DNA of 64,000 bases. Origin: Leptospira fletcheri (GTDB lineage Bacteria > Spirochaetota > Leptospiria > Leptospirales > Leptospiraceae). Below, one piece after another: positions 45,106-53,586 of the stretch (position 1 is its first letter; every line of letters begins with the position of its first letter). The stretch is from NCBI RefSeq assembly GCF_004769195.1, contig NZ_RQET01000009.1, positions 186,001-250,000 on the forward strand. The letters are read 5' to 3'. A program made the translations under genes and the position numbers. Below the pieces are notes generated by a model. It was not told where the DNA came from. It saw nothing but the letters and a program-made list of their open reading frames with translations, and made no database searches.

Positions 45106-45963
45106 TTAGACGGATGCGATTAGGAAGGCTTCGCCGCTGGAGAGTTTCAGCCCGTCGCTTCTCCCGACAAAATATTTCCGGGTAAGATCTTCCGCAGATA
45201 CGTACTGCACTTGGGAGAAACCCGCTTTGCGGGCAAGGTCCAGAATATCCGGCGGACGAAAAAAGCTTAGAAAAGGAGTTCCTGCGGCACTCGCCGCCTT
45301 ATAAACGGCCTCATGTTGGGGACGTTCTTCCGAATCGATCAGGTCCAAAGGAAGAATAAAGGTCATCGCGAGAGTGGAGCCCGGAGCAAGGGAAGCGATC
45401 TGACGTAACATCGCAAAGATCGCCTCTTGGGTAAGATACATGGTAACTCCTGTGGAGGCGACGACTGCCGGCCGACTTTGATCGAAACCGGCCTTCTCCA
45501 AAAGATTCCACCAAGATTCCCCCGCCTCGAAATCTACGGGAACGAAATGAAGCCAATCCGGAATGCCGAAACCCAGATCGACCAATCTTTGTTTTTTCCA
45601 AGCTTGAGGACCCGGCTGGTCCACTTCAAAAATCCGAAGTTGGGATGTGATCGACGGACGACGCTGGGCAAACGTATCCAAACCGGCACCTAAGATCACA
45701 TACTGGTTTACTCCACGATCGCAATTTTCCAGAACTAGGTCTTCGATAAAACGAGCTCTCGCTACGATCGATGCCCGATAAGGTGCGGTCCCCGCCGGAT
45801 GCATGTCCGGACGTTGGCGCCAACCTTCGTCCGGAGCCGTCAATTTCAAACCTATCTCGTCCTCCAACAAATGAGGAGGAGAATCTATCTGAACGTGCAT
45901 GGCCCGCCACAAAGCCACACGCACTGCGGAGCTTTCGGGCCCGATCACTTTCTTATCTTGCAT
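45106..45963 (-). CDS. class I SAM-dependent methyltransferase (TIGR00027/leucine carboxyl MT type)
   Basis: 285 aa. NQYVILGAGLDTFAQRRP (about residues 86-102) is the SAM-binding motif of the LCM/TIGR00027 family, and RIFEVDQPGPQAWKKQRL supplies the acidic contact. PAVVASTGVTMYLTQEAIFAMLRQI is also typical. The substrate is unknown. It is the first gene of a three-gene unit with a membrane protein and DUF488, and diverges from the second ArsR gene. Confidence 0.86.
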   Translation of the reverse strand: MQDKKVIGPESSAVRVALWRAMHVQIDSPPHLLEDEIGLKLTAPDEGWRQRPDMHPAGTAPYRASIVARARFIEDLVLENCDRGVNQYVILGAGLDTFAQRRPSITSQLRIFEVDQPGPQAWKKQRLVDLGFGIPDWLHFVPVDFEAGESWWNLLEKAGFDQSRPAVVASTGVTMYLTQEAIFAMLRQIASLAPGSTLAMTFILPLDLIDSEERPQHEAVYKAASAAGTPFLSFFRPPDILDLARKAGFSQVQYVSAEDLTRKYFVGRSDGLKLSSGEAFLIASV

Positions 45964-46068
45964 AGTTTTCTCTCGTATTAGGACTGCACCTTTTCTCGTT
46001 TTCCGTCAATTCCTTTCTTATAGGCCCGGGCAAGCCGGTCTATGTGTAGAAAAAATTTCCGAACATTT

Positions 46069-46138
46069 ATTCAACTAAAAGGTTTAATACTTGACAGGAT
46101 TCTATTCCGGAATCATTTATTTAACTAGATGGTTGAAT
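46069..46138 (+). promoter_or_regulatory. promoter with paired palindromic operators for the second ArsR gene
   Basis: TTGACA at 46091-46096 is a perfect -35; a 17-base spacer places the -10 at about 46114-46119. Two copies of a 20-bp element, ATTCAACTAAAAGGTTTAAT (46069-46088) and ATTTAACTAGATGGTTGAAT (46119-46138), flank it 50 bases apart. Each is an imperfect palindrome (ATTYAAC...GGTTRAAT). The second covers the ATG at 46129. Confidence 0.6.
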
Positions 46139-46509
46139 TAAGGAAAAACGAGCAGAAACTGGATAGCGTGTTCGCGGCGTTAGCGGACAGCTCGAGAAGA
46201 CAGATGCTTGCGAGATTGCGGAAACAGCCTCTCTCGATTTCCGAACTCGCGCAGCCTTTTTCCATGTCCTTTGCGGGAGTCGCAAAACATATAGATGTGC
46301 TGACTGCAGCCGGCCTTGTGCGCAAGGTGCGGGATCCTGAAGACGGGAGAAGTTACCGATTGGAATTGCAAAACCAAACCCTTTCCGAGGCGTCGGACTG
46401 GCTCGCTTACCATCAGCAATTCTGGAGCAATAAACTCGATAGACTCGAAACTTTTATAGAGGAGCAAGATCATGACCAAAGAGGTCCTAAAAGTAGAAAA
46501 AAAAATTAA
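46129..46509 (+). CDS. ArsR-family transcriptional repressor
   Basis: 126 aa. SVFAALADSSRRQMLARLRKQPLSISELAQPFSMSFAGVAKHIDVLTAAGLVRKVRDPEDGRSYRLEL is the ArsR winged helix; no metal-site cysteines. The ATG lies about 3 bases after the predicted transcription start and has no ribosome-binding site, so the mRNA may be leaderless. The 3' end overlaps the SRPBCC gene by 38 bases. It is a paralogue of the ArsR protein at 40339. Confidence 0.9.
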   Translation: MVELRKNEQKLDSVFAALADSSRRQMLARLRKQPLSISELAQPFSMSFAGVAKHIDVLTAAGLVRKVRDPEDGRSYRLELQNQTLSEASDWLAYHQQFWSNKLDRLETFIEEQDHDQRGPKSRKKN

Positions 46510-46951
46510 TGCGGAACCGGCTAGACTGTTTCGCGCTTGGTTGAAGCCGGACGAACTTGCGCGATGGTTCTTATGCTGTAACGAGATGGGCGTAGGGATA
46601 GGATCGGTCAGCATGGATCCGCGTCCCGGAGGGAAATTCCAAATCGATATGACTCTCGACGGAAAGGTTTTACCGCATACGGGAGAATACAAGGTGATCG
46701 AAGAACCGACCAGGTTGGTCTTTACTTGGAGATCGCATATGACGGGAGACCAGGATACTCTCGTTACCGTTACGTTTGCCGCCTTACCGGAAATCACGGT
46801 GGAGAGCGAAGGGAAGACGATTCGAAAACCCCAGACCCTCGTAACCTTGACTCACGAACTCCTCCCGACGAAAGAGCTTATCGAAGCCCACCATCGCGGT
46901 TGGACGAACATCATTGACGGCTTAGAGCATTGGCACGTGGGTAAAGAATAA
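46472..46951 (+). CDS. AHSA1-like SRPBCC protein
   Basis: 159 aa. KINAEPARLFRAWLKPDELARWFLCCNEMGVG and MDPRPGGKFQIDMTLDGKVLPHTGEYKVIEEPTRLVFTWRSH match the AHSA1 family. GAGGAG lies upstream of the ATG within the ArsR gene, so translation is coupled (38-base overlap). The arrangement ArsR-AHSA1 is a common autoregulated pair. Confidence 0.9.
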   Translation: MTKEVLKVEKKINAEPARLFRAWLKPDELARWFLCCNEMGVGIGSVSMDPRPGGKFQIDMTLDGKVLPHTGEYKVIEEPTRLVFTWRSHMTGDQDTLVTVTFAALPEITVESEGKTIRKPQTLVTLTHELLPTKELIEAHHRGWTNIIDGLEHWHVGKE

Positions 46952-47008
46952 ACCGGCGGAAAACGCTAAAGATCGATCGACTCAATGGAAGGACTTCTGC
47001 GCGGACCG

Positions 47009-47644
47009 TCAAAGGCCGCGCGGTTTTCTTCCCGCAAAGCGGATCACGGAACCTTTTCCGTTGTGGAACAAACCCTCGTTCAGTTCGATCTCCTTTTCCA
47101 CTAGTTCCAAACTTTCATAATTCGGAAAATCCTCTTGTAGTTCCCGGATCGAGAACAAGGATTCTATATCTTTCGGACCGCCTACTCTCTCGTCCTTCAT
47201 TACATAATCGATATGTTTTTTGCTGAATGCCTCGAAGATTACGATTCCGTTCGGACGCAGGAATGTACCGAGGGTCCTATGGTAGGAAGATTTGATGTTC
47301 GCGGGAAAATGGGCATAGATCAGGGCGATCGCGTCGAATCGTTCCGGTTCGTATTCCGATGGATGCAACTCGGAAAGGACTCGGTAGTCGATTTGAACAC
47401 CGTTGTCCTCCGCCAATTTGAGGGCTTTCTTCTTCCCTTCGATACTGATATCGAAGGCGGAGACCTTCCATCCTAGTTTAGCGGCGAAAACCGCGTTGCG
47501 CCCTTCTCCCTCCGCCGGGAAAAGAATGCTTCCGGGAGACAACCCTTCCAATCGTTCTTTCAGATATTCGTTCGGCTTCGTACCGAAAGCGAATTCCTCT
47601 TTCGCATATCTTTCATTCCAGCGATTCGTCCAAGGATCGTTCAT
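47009..47644 (-). CDS. class I SAM-dependent methyltransferase (TehB/thiopurine-like)
   Basis: 211 aa. [26 protein letters not shown] at the N-terminus and [37 protein letters not shown] (motif I and the acidic second strand) are characteristic of TehB-like small methyltransferases. [12 protein letters not shown] is motif IV. Substrates of such enzymes include tellurite, thiols and halides; which one applies is unknown. Confidence 0.85.
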   Translation of the reverse strand: MNDPWTNRWNERYAKEEFAFGTKPNEYLKERLEGLSPGSILFPAEGEGRNAVFAAKLGWKVSAFDISIEGKKKALKLAEDNGVQIDYRVLSELHPSEYEPERFDAIALIYAHFPANIKSSYHRTLGTFLRPNGIVIFEAFSKKHIDYVMKDERVGGPKDIESLFSIRELQEDFPNYESLELVEKEIELNEGLFHNGKGSVIRFAGRKPRGL

Positions 47645-47657
47645 ATGTTCTCCTTTT

Positions 47658-48383
47658 TTAGACTTTCTTCATCTTCTTCAAGTCTTCGTTTTTGATTTCC
47701 ACTGCGAACCTATCGAAATAAGGCAATACGGAATGAGTGTACGTATATCCGAACGACCAGCTAGCGTCATAGTTGCTTCTGTAAACGACGATCGGACCTA
47801 CAAACGGACCGTAATCTTCACTCGGTCGATATACTACGTCCCGAGTCGCAGGTACAAAATCGCTGGACCGGGGGAAGCCATTCTCAATTTTGATCGGACA
47901 GAATCTAGTATCCGAGATTTCGACGGAAACATCCGGACCGACTCGACGGAAATCTTCGGAACTTAGACCGAATACGGTAAGCGCAACGTCCATGGCGCCG
48001 CAGAACTTACCGGCGGGAAGAAGTAACTTCGCAGAACCGCTATTATATTCCATCTGGATTTCCCGATTTTCCTCTGTGCTAAAAGCACTCATCGTGAAAT
48101 ACGGGTCTTGAACGATTTCCGTTCCGAAGGGAATTCCGGATTTCGTATAAGCGACAAGAGCGTCCGTAGGAAAATTGTAATATGCATACGCGTCATTGGA
48201 AAACGGAAAATTATGCGCAGAATCGAAACTCACAAGAGACAGTTTAGAACCGACCTTTTTATTCAAAGAATCCAAGAATTCATAGATGAAAGGCCATTGG
48301 ATGCTCGTATCAAGGTTGATGAAACCGATTCCGGGCGCCGTTTTCCTCGGCTCTTTAACGAGTTCAAAGGAAATGTCTTTCAA
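47658..48383 (-). CDS. hypothetical protein, TTG start
   Basis: 241 aa, mixed strands, no signal peptide and no membrane segment. I do not recognise a family. Aromatic-rich segments ([20 protein letters not shown] and [26 protein letters not shown]) suggest a beta-rich fold. No ATG is available near the start; TTG at 48383 has GGAG about 11 bases upstream. It lies 13 bases before the TehB-like methyltransferase gene on the same strand. Confidence 0.55.
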   Translation of the reverse strand: MKDISFELVKEPRKTAPGIGFINLDTSIQWPFIYEFLDSLNKKVGSKLSLVSFDSAHNFPFSNDAYAYYNFPTDALVAYTKSGIPFGTEIVQDPYFTMSAFSTEENREIQMEYNSGSAKLLLPAGKFCGAMDVALTVFGLSSEDFRRVGPDVSVEISDTRFCPIKIENGFPRSSDFVPATRDVVYRPSEDYGPFVGPIVVYRSNYDASWSFGYTYTHSVLPYFDRFAVEIKNEDLKKMKKV

Positions 48384-48445
48384 GAATCGTCTCTCCGATC
48401 GGAGGTTTTCGCATTCCGTTTCGAACTGGGAATGCGGGAAAAGAG

Positions 48446-49033
48446 TTAGTCATCCAATCCTTTTCCACTAAGAATGCGAGGCGTACATTTTTCAATCCTA
48501 GATTCCCGGGTTTTGGATTGCTTTGCGGCGGAAAAATGGAGAATGTAAGCCCTTTGCCGTCCCGGAGTCAACGCATCAAAAGCGGCTTTCAAGGCGGAAT
48601 TCTCATCCAATTTACTTAAAAATTCCTCAGGAATCGCATACTCTGCCGTCTTTTTAAAACTTACTTTCAAACCGGATTTTTCCACTTCGATCGCTTCCCG
48701 AACGTACGCTTTGATAACGGTTTTCATCTTCGTAATTTGTTGGGTATTCGTGAACCGGATCTGGCGTGCGGATTGTACGTTTTCCGTTTGTTGGATTAGA
48801 ATTTTCTTGGGATCCTTTAGCAAAGCGCCCTTAAAAAAGAGAAGCGCGCAATACTCCTTAAATCCATGGATTAACACTAGATTGCTTTTCTCCAGAGTAT
48901 AACAAGGCTGACCCCATTTGAATTCTTCGATCAAACCGCAATCGAGAAGGATCATTCTGAATGTTTCGAATTCTTCCCGCCATTGCTTCGCTTTCCTTAG
49001 ATATTGATCGACTTTGGGATTCGTTTTACTCAT
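48446..49033 (-). CDS. DUF1801/YdeI (OmdA-like) protein
   Basis: 195 aa. The N-terminal part (WREEFETFRMILLDCGLIEEFKWGQPCYTLEKSNLVLIHGFKEYCALLFFKGALLKDPKKIL) is DUF1801-like, an iron-chaperone-like fold related to frataxin-type proteins. The C-terminal part (AIPEEFLSKLDENSALKAAFDALTPGRQRAYILHFSAAKQSKTRESRIEKC) is a bacteriocin-protection YdeI/OmdA-like domain. I chose the ATG at 49033; one 25 codons upstream is possible. The biochemical role is unproven. Confidence 0.85.
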   Translation of the reverse strand: MSKTNPKVDQYLRKAKQWREEFETFRMILLDCGLIEEFKWGQPCYTLEKSNLVLIHGFKEYCALLFFKGALLKDPKKILIQQTENVQSARQIRFTNTQQITKMKTVIKAYVREAIEVEKSGLKVSFKKTAEYAIPEEFLSKLDENSALKAAFDALTPGRQRAYILHFSAAKQSKTRESRIEKCTPRILSGKGLDD

Positions 49034-49227
49034 CTCACTGTACATACGCTGCAACTTTTGAAAATCTGTAACCTCTTTTCTTGTTCCGAAGTCGGTATGC
49101 GATGGCATATCATCTTACGTTCCCGATCGTCCGCTAAAAAAATTCCTCCTCGGAGAAATTCTGCTTTTTCGATTTTCCCCAGAAAAGTTATTTTTGGAAT
49201 ACAAAACGGAATGTTAAGGAAAGACAA

Positions 49228-49653
49228 ATGACTGCATTCAATACTTCCAGAGAGATCCAAGCAAGTGTAGAGCAGATTTTCGCAGCGATGAGCGACCCGA
49301 AACGCTTGTCTCAGTGGTGGGGGCCGAAGGGCTTCACAAATACTTTCGAAATTTGCGAATTTCAGAATGGAGGGCGGTGGGTTTTTACGATGCACGGGCC
49401 GGACGGCACGGATTATGCGAACGAAAACGTTTTTGTCGAAATCGAACCCGAAAGGAAAGTAGTGATCCGGCATGTCGGAGAGCCGAAGTACCAATTGACC
49501 ATCACGTTAACGCCTTCCTCGACGGGAACCTTCCTGTCTTGGTCTCAAAAATTCGAAAATCCGGAAGTCGCAAGCCGATTGGAACCTATCGTCGTGCCTG
49601 CAAACGAGCAAAACCTAGATCGTCTTGTTGCGGAAGTTTTGCAGCGGAAATAG
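49228..49653 (+). CDS. AHSA1-like SRPBCC protein
   Basis: 141 aa. SREIQASVEQIFAAMSDPKRLSQWWGPKGFTNTFEICEFQNGGRW and MHGPDGTDYANENVFVEIEPERKVVIRH are hallmark AHSA1 segments; the protein is clearly related to the one at 39442. AAGGAAAG lies upstream of the ATG. Unlike the two others it has no ArsR neighbour. Confidence 0.9.
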   Translation: MTAFNTSREIQASVEQIFAAMSDPKRLSQWWGPKGFTNTFEICEFQNGGRWVFTMHGPDGTDYANENVFVEIEPERKVVIRHVGEPKYQLTITLTPSSTGTFLSWSQKFENPEVASRLEPIVVPANEQNLDRLVAEVLQRK

Positions 49654-49661
49654 AAGAGAAC

Positions 49662-50120
49662 TCAGCGAAACCAACCGAATCCATCGGAGACAAGTTTGTA
49701 CAAGGCCCAAAGGAATAGGACGGTCATGAACACTAGTTCGCGCCAAGCATTCCCGGGTTGCGCTTGGATCGAGTAAGACATGAGCTTGAGAGCCGTGATC
49801 GGAGGTTTCGGTGATTGTTCCGGCGGAATCGTTTTAGAAAAACGATGAAAGTACACCTGGATCAAGGTCATACCGACGAGTAGACCGGTAGTAAAGCTGA
49901 GGTATTCGACACCGGTCAAGGCGAGCAGAACGAGAAACACGATCATCAGAATCAGGATCACATTATCGAAAATCCGAATGATCTTTCCGTTCCCTTTTTC
50001 ATACACCATTTCCAGTCCTTCCTGCTTCTTTTTATCGGAGCGATAAAAGAACTCAAAGAACTTCAGAAGGGAGAAGAGAATATAAACGAATAGCAAGATC
50101 TTGAGAACAAGAGCCGACAT
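49662..50120 (-). CDS. hypothetical membrane protein
   Basis: 152 aa. Helices at about 3-22 (LVLKILLFVYILFSLLKFFEFFY), 52-68, 72-92 and 125-145. It is convergent with the AHSA1 gene, with 8 bases between stops. No family recognised. It marks roughly the end of the ordinary chromosomal block: beyond it the DNA becomes more AT-rich. Confidence 0.65.
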   Translation of the reverse strand: MSALVLKILLFVYILFSLLKFFEFFYRSDKKKQEGLEMVYEKGNGKIIRIFDNVILILMIVFLVLLALTGVEYLSFTTGLLVGMTLIQVYFHRFSKTIPPEQSPKPPITALKLMSYSIQAQPGNAWRELVFMTVLFLWALYKLVSDGFGWFR

Positions 50121-50348
50121 GAATTTTCTCCTAGCGATTTCCGGACTTGAAAGAAGACTTTAAAACGGGTATCAAGATTTGCCAAGCAAAAGTTGAAACC
50201 TATAGCAGTCGTCTCTGTCCTGAATTTTTACCCGTTATTTCTAAACGGTAATCTTTAATCTAGCATAGTTCTATTTCGGTCGAACTGAATTTCATAACGG
50301 CATTGTCCATCAGACCCTTCATGCAACGACTGTCACTGCCGATTGTGA

Positions 50349-51245
50349 TCAGCCACGAACAGTTACTTCTATCCGCTTTCGACACAATTGCTTAAACGTT
50401 TCAAATCTATCCTTATCATGAAAAAGCTCATAGTCGAACATAGGAATCACTATGTAAGAGTAGTTTGAAAAGGATTTATAGTTAATGGCTTGGCTGATAG
50501 CTTTCGTTATCGAATCTATCGTATTTGATGCCTTTAACTCGAAAGTATAAATCGCTAAATTGTCGAAATTGATATCCGACAGGATTTTGTAACCCACAAA
50601 GTCGTAATTCTGGAGTTTCCCGCCTCCGCGGTCATATTGCGAGTGCCTTATCTCTATCGAGAGCCACTTCTCCAACTTTTCTTTGATTAAATTGCCTAGG
50701 CCGACTTCATCTTGTTTTCCGTCGGCTCCGTAATAGACAAACTCATTCTTTGTTTTATAGAAATAGTTCCCCTTACCTCGCTTAAATTTGTAAGTACTAT
50801 TATTAGACACGAAATCCTTGAATCCGTCGCGAACGGCGGATAAATGGAAAATACCCGGATCATTCTGCAAATATCTCATCATATTCGGAAGTATTGTCGA
50901 AAGAGCTTCAGACAATTCCCCCTCGGTTACTGTATCGAATATTTTCCGGGCTAACAAATTCCCTATTGCATTCGGCAAGTAAATCTTCGTAAGTTTCATG
51001 GAGCCGCCCTGCCCTTGCGAAGGTTCCCATTCAAAACCGAGCTTAGATAAATAGGATACCAAATCCACTTTGAAAGATTGCCAGCTTTCGCTTTTCTTTC
51101 CGATCAAAACCTGCATCAAATTCTCTTTGTTCGCGCAGGCAACGTATTCTTTCATAGAAATTTGATAATCATACTTATCCGAATCCAGCTCAATCAAAGC
51201 TAAGAATATATGATCTATCTCTTTTAAAGAAAGTCTCATATTCAT
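50349..51245 (-). CDS. HrgA/COG2958-like protein with PD-(D/E)XK-type nuclease motif
   Basis: 298 aa. The N-terminal 90 residues (ISMKEYVACANKENLMQ... GFEWEPSQGQGGSMKLTKIYLP) look like a winged-helix region. The C-terminal half has YDFVGYKI then LAIYTFELKASNTIDSITKAISQA, the D...ExK pattern of PD-(D/E)XK nucleases, as in HrgA-type proteins. The end (CRKRIEVTVRG) is abrupt for such a domain, so a slight C-terminal truncation is possible. Probably a defence or DNA-processing gene. Confidence 0.5.
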   Translation of the reverse strand: MNMRLSLKEIDHIFLALIELDSDKYDYQISMKEYVACANKENLMQVLIGKKSESWQSFKVDLVSYLSKLGFEWEPSQGQGGSMKLTKIYLPNAIGNLLARKIFDTVTEGELSEALSTILPNMMRYLQNDPGIFHLSAVRDGFKDFVSNNSTYKFKRGKGNYFYKTKNEFVYYGADGKQDEVGLGNLIKEKLEKWLSIEIRHSQYDRGGGKLQNYDFVGYKILSDINFDNLAIYTFELKASNTIDSITKAISQAINYKSFSNYSYIVIPMFDYELFHDKDRFETFKQLCRKRIEVTVRG

Positions 51246-51551
51246 CTCTCAAGGCGTCATAGGTCTCATGATAACTAATAGTAATGGCAAGTACAAGCAA
51301 AAGCCGAGAGCCATCACTCCCTCCTCCTGCTAGATTTATATGAAAGGGTTTGTGAAAACGGAATGTTTCCGAAATTGTCCTTGTCGGAATTTAGACCGAA
51401 TTAGGCACGGAAGCCAACGCGAGAGCTGTGAGTGAACTAGGAAACGTATGCGTACACAATGAAAGGTGTTCTTCCTTCATTTAGTGAATTCGGCTCAGCA
51501 TGAAATCAACGGTTCCCCGATTGTTCTGCGATCCTTAGAGTGAAAGCGCTG
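51246..51551. other. intergenic region with possible degenerate cassette boundary
   Basis: 306 bases without a gene. From GATAAC at about 51274 to ATTAGGC at about 51394-51400 the two ends are weakly complementary (CTAATAG..ATGGCAAG against the reverse complement of CTTGTCGGAATTTAGACC). This recalls an eroded attC site, but it does not have a clean core and I give it little weight. Confidence 0.25.
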
Positions 51552-51980
51552 TCAACGGGGCTCCCACAGCTCGATCTTGTTTCCTTCCACATCCATAATA
51601 TGAATAAACTTTCCGTAGTCGTAGCTCGCAATGTCATCCAGTATGGTTACGCCGTTCTCTTTGAGTTTGTTTACAAGTCCTTCGATGTTCTGCACTCGGT
51701 AGTTAATCATAAAATCCTTTTTGGATGGGGAAAAATATTCGTCCCCCTTTTTGAAAGGACTCCATTGAAGGGAGTCTATCTCGTCGGGATTGTTCAAATT
51801 CCTGGATTCGAAGCTCACAGAACCCCAAGCATTGATCTCAAGCCCTAGATTTTTCGAATACCATTCTTTCGTTTCCTTTGGATTGTCGGAAAAGAAGAAA
51901 ATGCCACCGATCCCAACTACCTTCGGTGTTGTGTTAACGGGTAAACTCGAACTCTCATTTTGATTTTTTGCATCTTCCAT
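51552..51980 (-). CDS. VOC family (glyoxalase/bleomycin resistance-like) protein
   Basis: About 142 aa from the ATG at 51980; a longer frame reaches 52046. VVGIGGIFFFSDNPKETKEWYSKNLGLEINAWGSVSF and VQNIEGLVNKLKENGVTILDDIASYDYGKFIHIMDVEGNKIELWEP are the two beta-alpha-beta modules of a VOC domain. The terminal Glu in IELWEP is a usual metal ligand. Typical small cargo of cassettes and islands; the substrate is unknown. Confidence 0.85.
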   Translation of the reverse strand: MEDAKNQNESSSLPVNTTPKVVGIGGIFFFSDNPKETKEWYSKNLGLEINAWGSVSFESRNLNNPDEIDSLQWSPFKKGDEYFSPSKKDFMINYRVQNIEGLVNKLKENGVTILDDIASYDYGKFIHIMDVEGNKIELWEPR

Positions 51981-52077
51981 TTTGCATGCCTTTTGAATGA
52001 TTGAATACCAGCTTGTAAGACGTGTTACAAGCGAAATTATTTTCAATCATGAATGATTGGTGGGAAAATGGTAGTTT

Positions 52078-52599
52078 TTACTTAACGGATGTCCTGCATT
52101 TATTCTTTAAATCACGATCATTTATATAACTACAATGGCTTGGATCTCTCTCAACCTGCGCTTTGCACATGTTCTTCGAATCATGATTGTTGATGTAACT
52201 GCAATGACTTGAATTTCTTTCAGCCTGCGCTCTACACATGTTCTTTAGGTCATGATCATTTATATAGCTACAATAACTCGAATGATTTCCGACCTGAGCC
52301 CTGCATTGATTCTTCAAATCATGATTATTGATATAGCTACAGTGGCTTGCATTGCTCTCCGCCTGTGCTCTGCACATATTCTTCAAGTCATGATCATTTA
52401 TATAACTGCAATGACTTGAATTTCCTTCAGCCTGCGCTTTGCATATGTTCTTCAGATCATGATCATTTATATAAGAGCAGTAGCTCGAATTTTGCGCCTG
52501 CATGCTGATCGACGGAATCAAAATAAGAAGGTAAATCGTAAAAAGTGAGAAGTTTTTACTAAAAATTGCAGGAATCCTTTTTTGAATGAAATATTTCAT
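52078..52599 (-). CDS. exported protein of six Cys-containing 22-residue repeats
   Basis: 173 aa. A hydrophobic signal segment (FSLFTIYLLILIPSISMQAQ) is followed almost entirely by six tandem units of about 22 residues. The consensus is xSSHCSYINDHDLKNMCRAQAE. Each unit carries two Cys eleven residues apart and the core SYIND-D-KN. The repeats could be small disulphide-stabilised helices in the periplasm or outside the cell. The ATG chosen matches the signal start; one four codons upstream is possible. No function is known to me. Confidence 0.75.
   Translation of the reverse strand: MKYFIQKRIPAIFSKNFSLFTIYLLILIPSISMQAQNSSYCSYINDHDLKNICKAQAEGNSSHCSYINDHDLKNMCRAQAESNASHCSYINNHDLKNQCRAQVGNHSSYCSYINDHDLKNMCRAQAERNSSHCSYINNHDSKNMCKAQVERDPSHCSYINDRDLKNKCRTSVK
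52081..52491 (-). repeat. in-gene tandem repeat array, about 66-69 bp units, six copies
   Basis: DNA encoding the six repeats of the Cys-repeat protein. The phrases ATGATCATTTATATA and CATGTTCTT recur in most units. Units differ at synonymous and a few non-synonymous positions, so the copies are not brand-new duplicates. This kind of array can expand or shrink by slippage. Confidence 0.75.
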
Positions 52600-52844
52600 A
52601 TCCGTAGTCATGGCCGATTCGGGACCCTCCTAGATTTTATTTTTCGAAATGAATCACTTGAGCTCATTGCTAAAGCCAAGGGACGTTTTTTCTGTTTGGC
52701 AATTCGTAGGGCTGACATGCAATTCCCCTGTTATGTAAAGGGAAACAAAACGAAATCTCTGGAAGACCGAACGAGAGATTGCGGACATTCTAAAACGTGG
52801 CTCCAGGGCTGATAACTAGATTCAGTTTTTGAAACCGAAAGAGA

Positions 52845-53420
52845 TCACTTTTCTGAAGCAATCAATTTCATACATTTGGAAACTTGTTCTGTAACCTGTT
52901 TTGAAAGATTTCTCTTCCTACATTTTAGCTTTTTCCATTTTCCAGTTTTATCCGCAGCAAACCAGTTATGACCGCACTTTATACACGTAATCTTAATTCT
53001 AGCTCTACCCGCTCCGAGCAAAATTCCGAATATCCCTATTATACTGAAAGATACAATCGCAATTATACCGAGAAGCACACCCCCAATTGCACCAAAAAGC
53101 AAAGCTCCGAATATACTGAAAAAAATAGCGCTCACTATGACGAAAGATACGACTCCGAATACCTGCTGAAAGATGTTAAATTTCTCTTTATTTTCCAGCA
53201 ACTGATCAGATCCGCATTTCGAACATTTGGTTACAGTTTGAATATTCTCTCTGTAGATGATATTCACTAGGCCGTAAAGAATCCCTTTCTCGTACACGAT
53301 ATCTTCGATTTCAGATAAAGGAATTTCAATATTCGTATGTGCTGGTTCCTTACAGATTAAATAATTTTCATTTACTGTAATTTTTATCTGCCCAAATCCA
53401 TAACTAAATTCTCTCTCCAT
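52845..53420 (-). CDS. hypothetical membrane protein with two Cys pairs
   Basis: 191 aa. CSKCGSDQL (about residue 66) and ITCIKCGHNWFA (about residue 160) are two CxxC knuckles that could together bind zinc across the hydrophobic middle (VFGVVSFVIVSAIFFSIFGALLFGAIGGVLLGIIAIVSFSIIGIFGILLG, two helices). The N-terminal part is a PH-like beta region (FGQIKITVNENYLICKEPAHTNIEIPLSEIEDIVYE). AT-rich. I do not recognise a family. Confidence 0.65.
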   Translation of the reverse strand: MEREFSYGFGQIKITVNENYLICKEPAHTNIEIPLSEIEDIVYEKGILYGLVNIIYRENIQTVTKCSKCGSDQLLENKEKFNIFQQVFGVVSFVIVSAIFFSIFGALLFGAIGGVLLGIIAIVSFSIIGIFGILLGAGRARIKITCIKCGHNWFAADKTGKWKKLKCRKRNLSKQVTEQVSKCMKLIASEK

Positions 53421-53586
53421 TGAAAAAGCCCCTATATCCTACCCTTACCTTTTGCAACCGTAATCCAAGTTGCGTATTTACGAATCGTGTGTAAATAAAT
53501 AATATAAAATAATTATATAAATAGTACTCTACCGATCCTGTTTCAACGAAATTGAAGATCATTCTTTGCTCAGCGAGCAACTTCTA

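Noticed and set aside
50120..50348. attC-like site near CATAACGGC at about 50290
   Set aside because: No GTTRRRY core pairs with it and the arms are not complementary.
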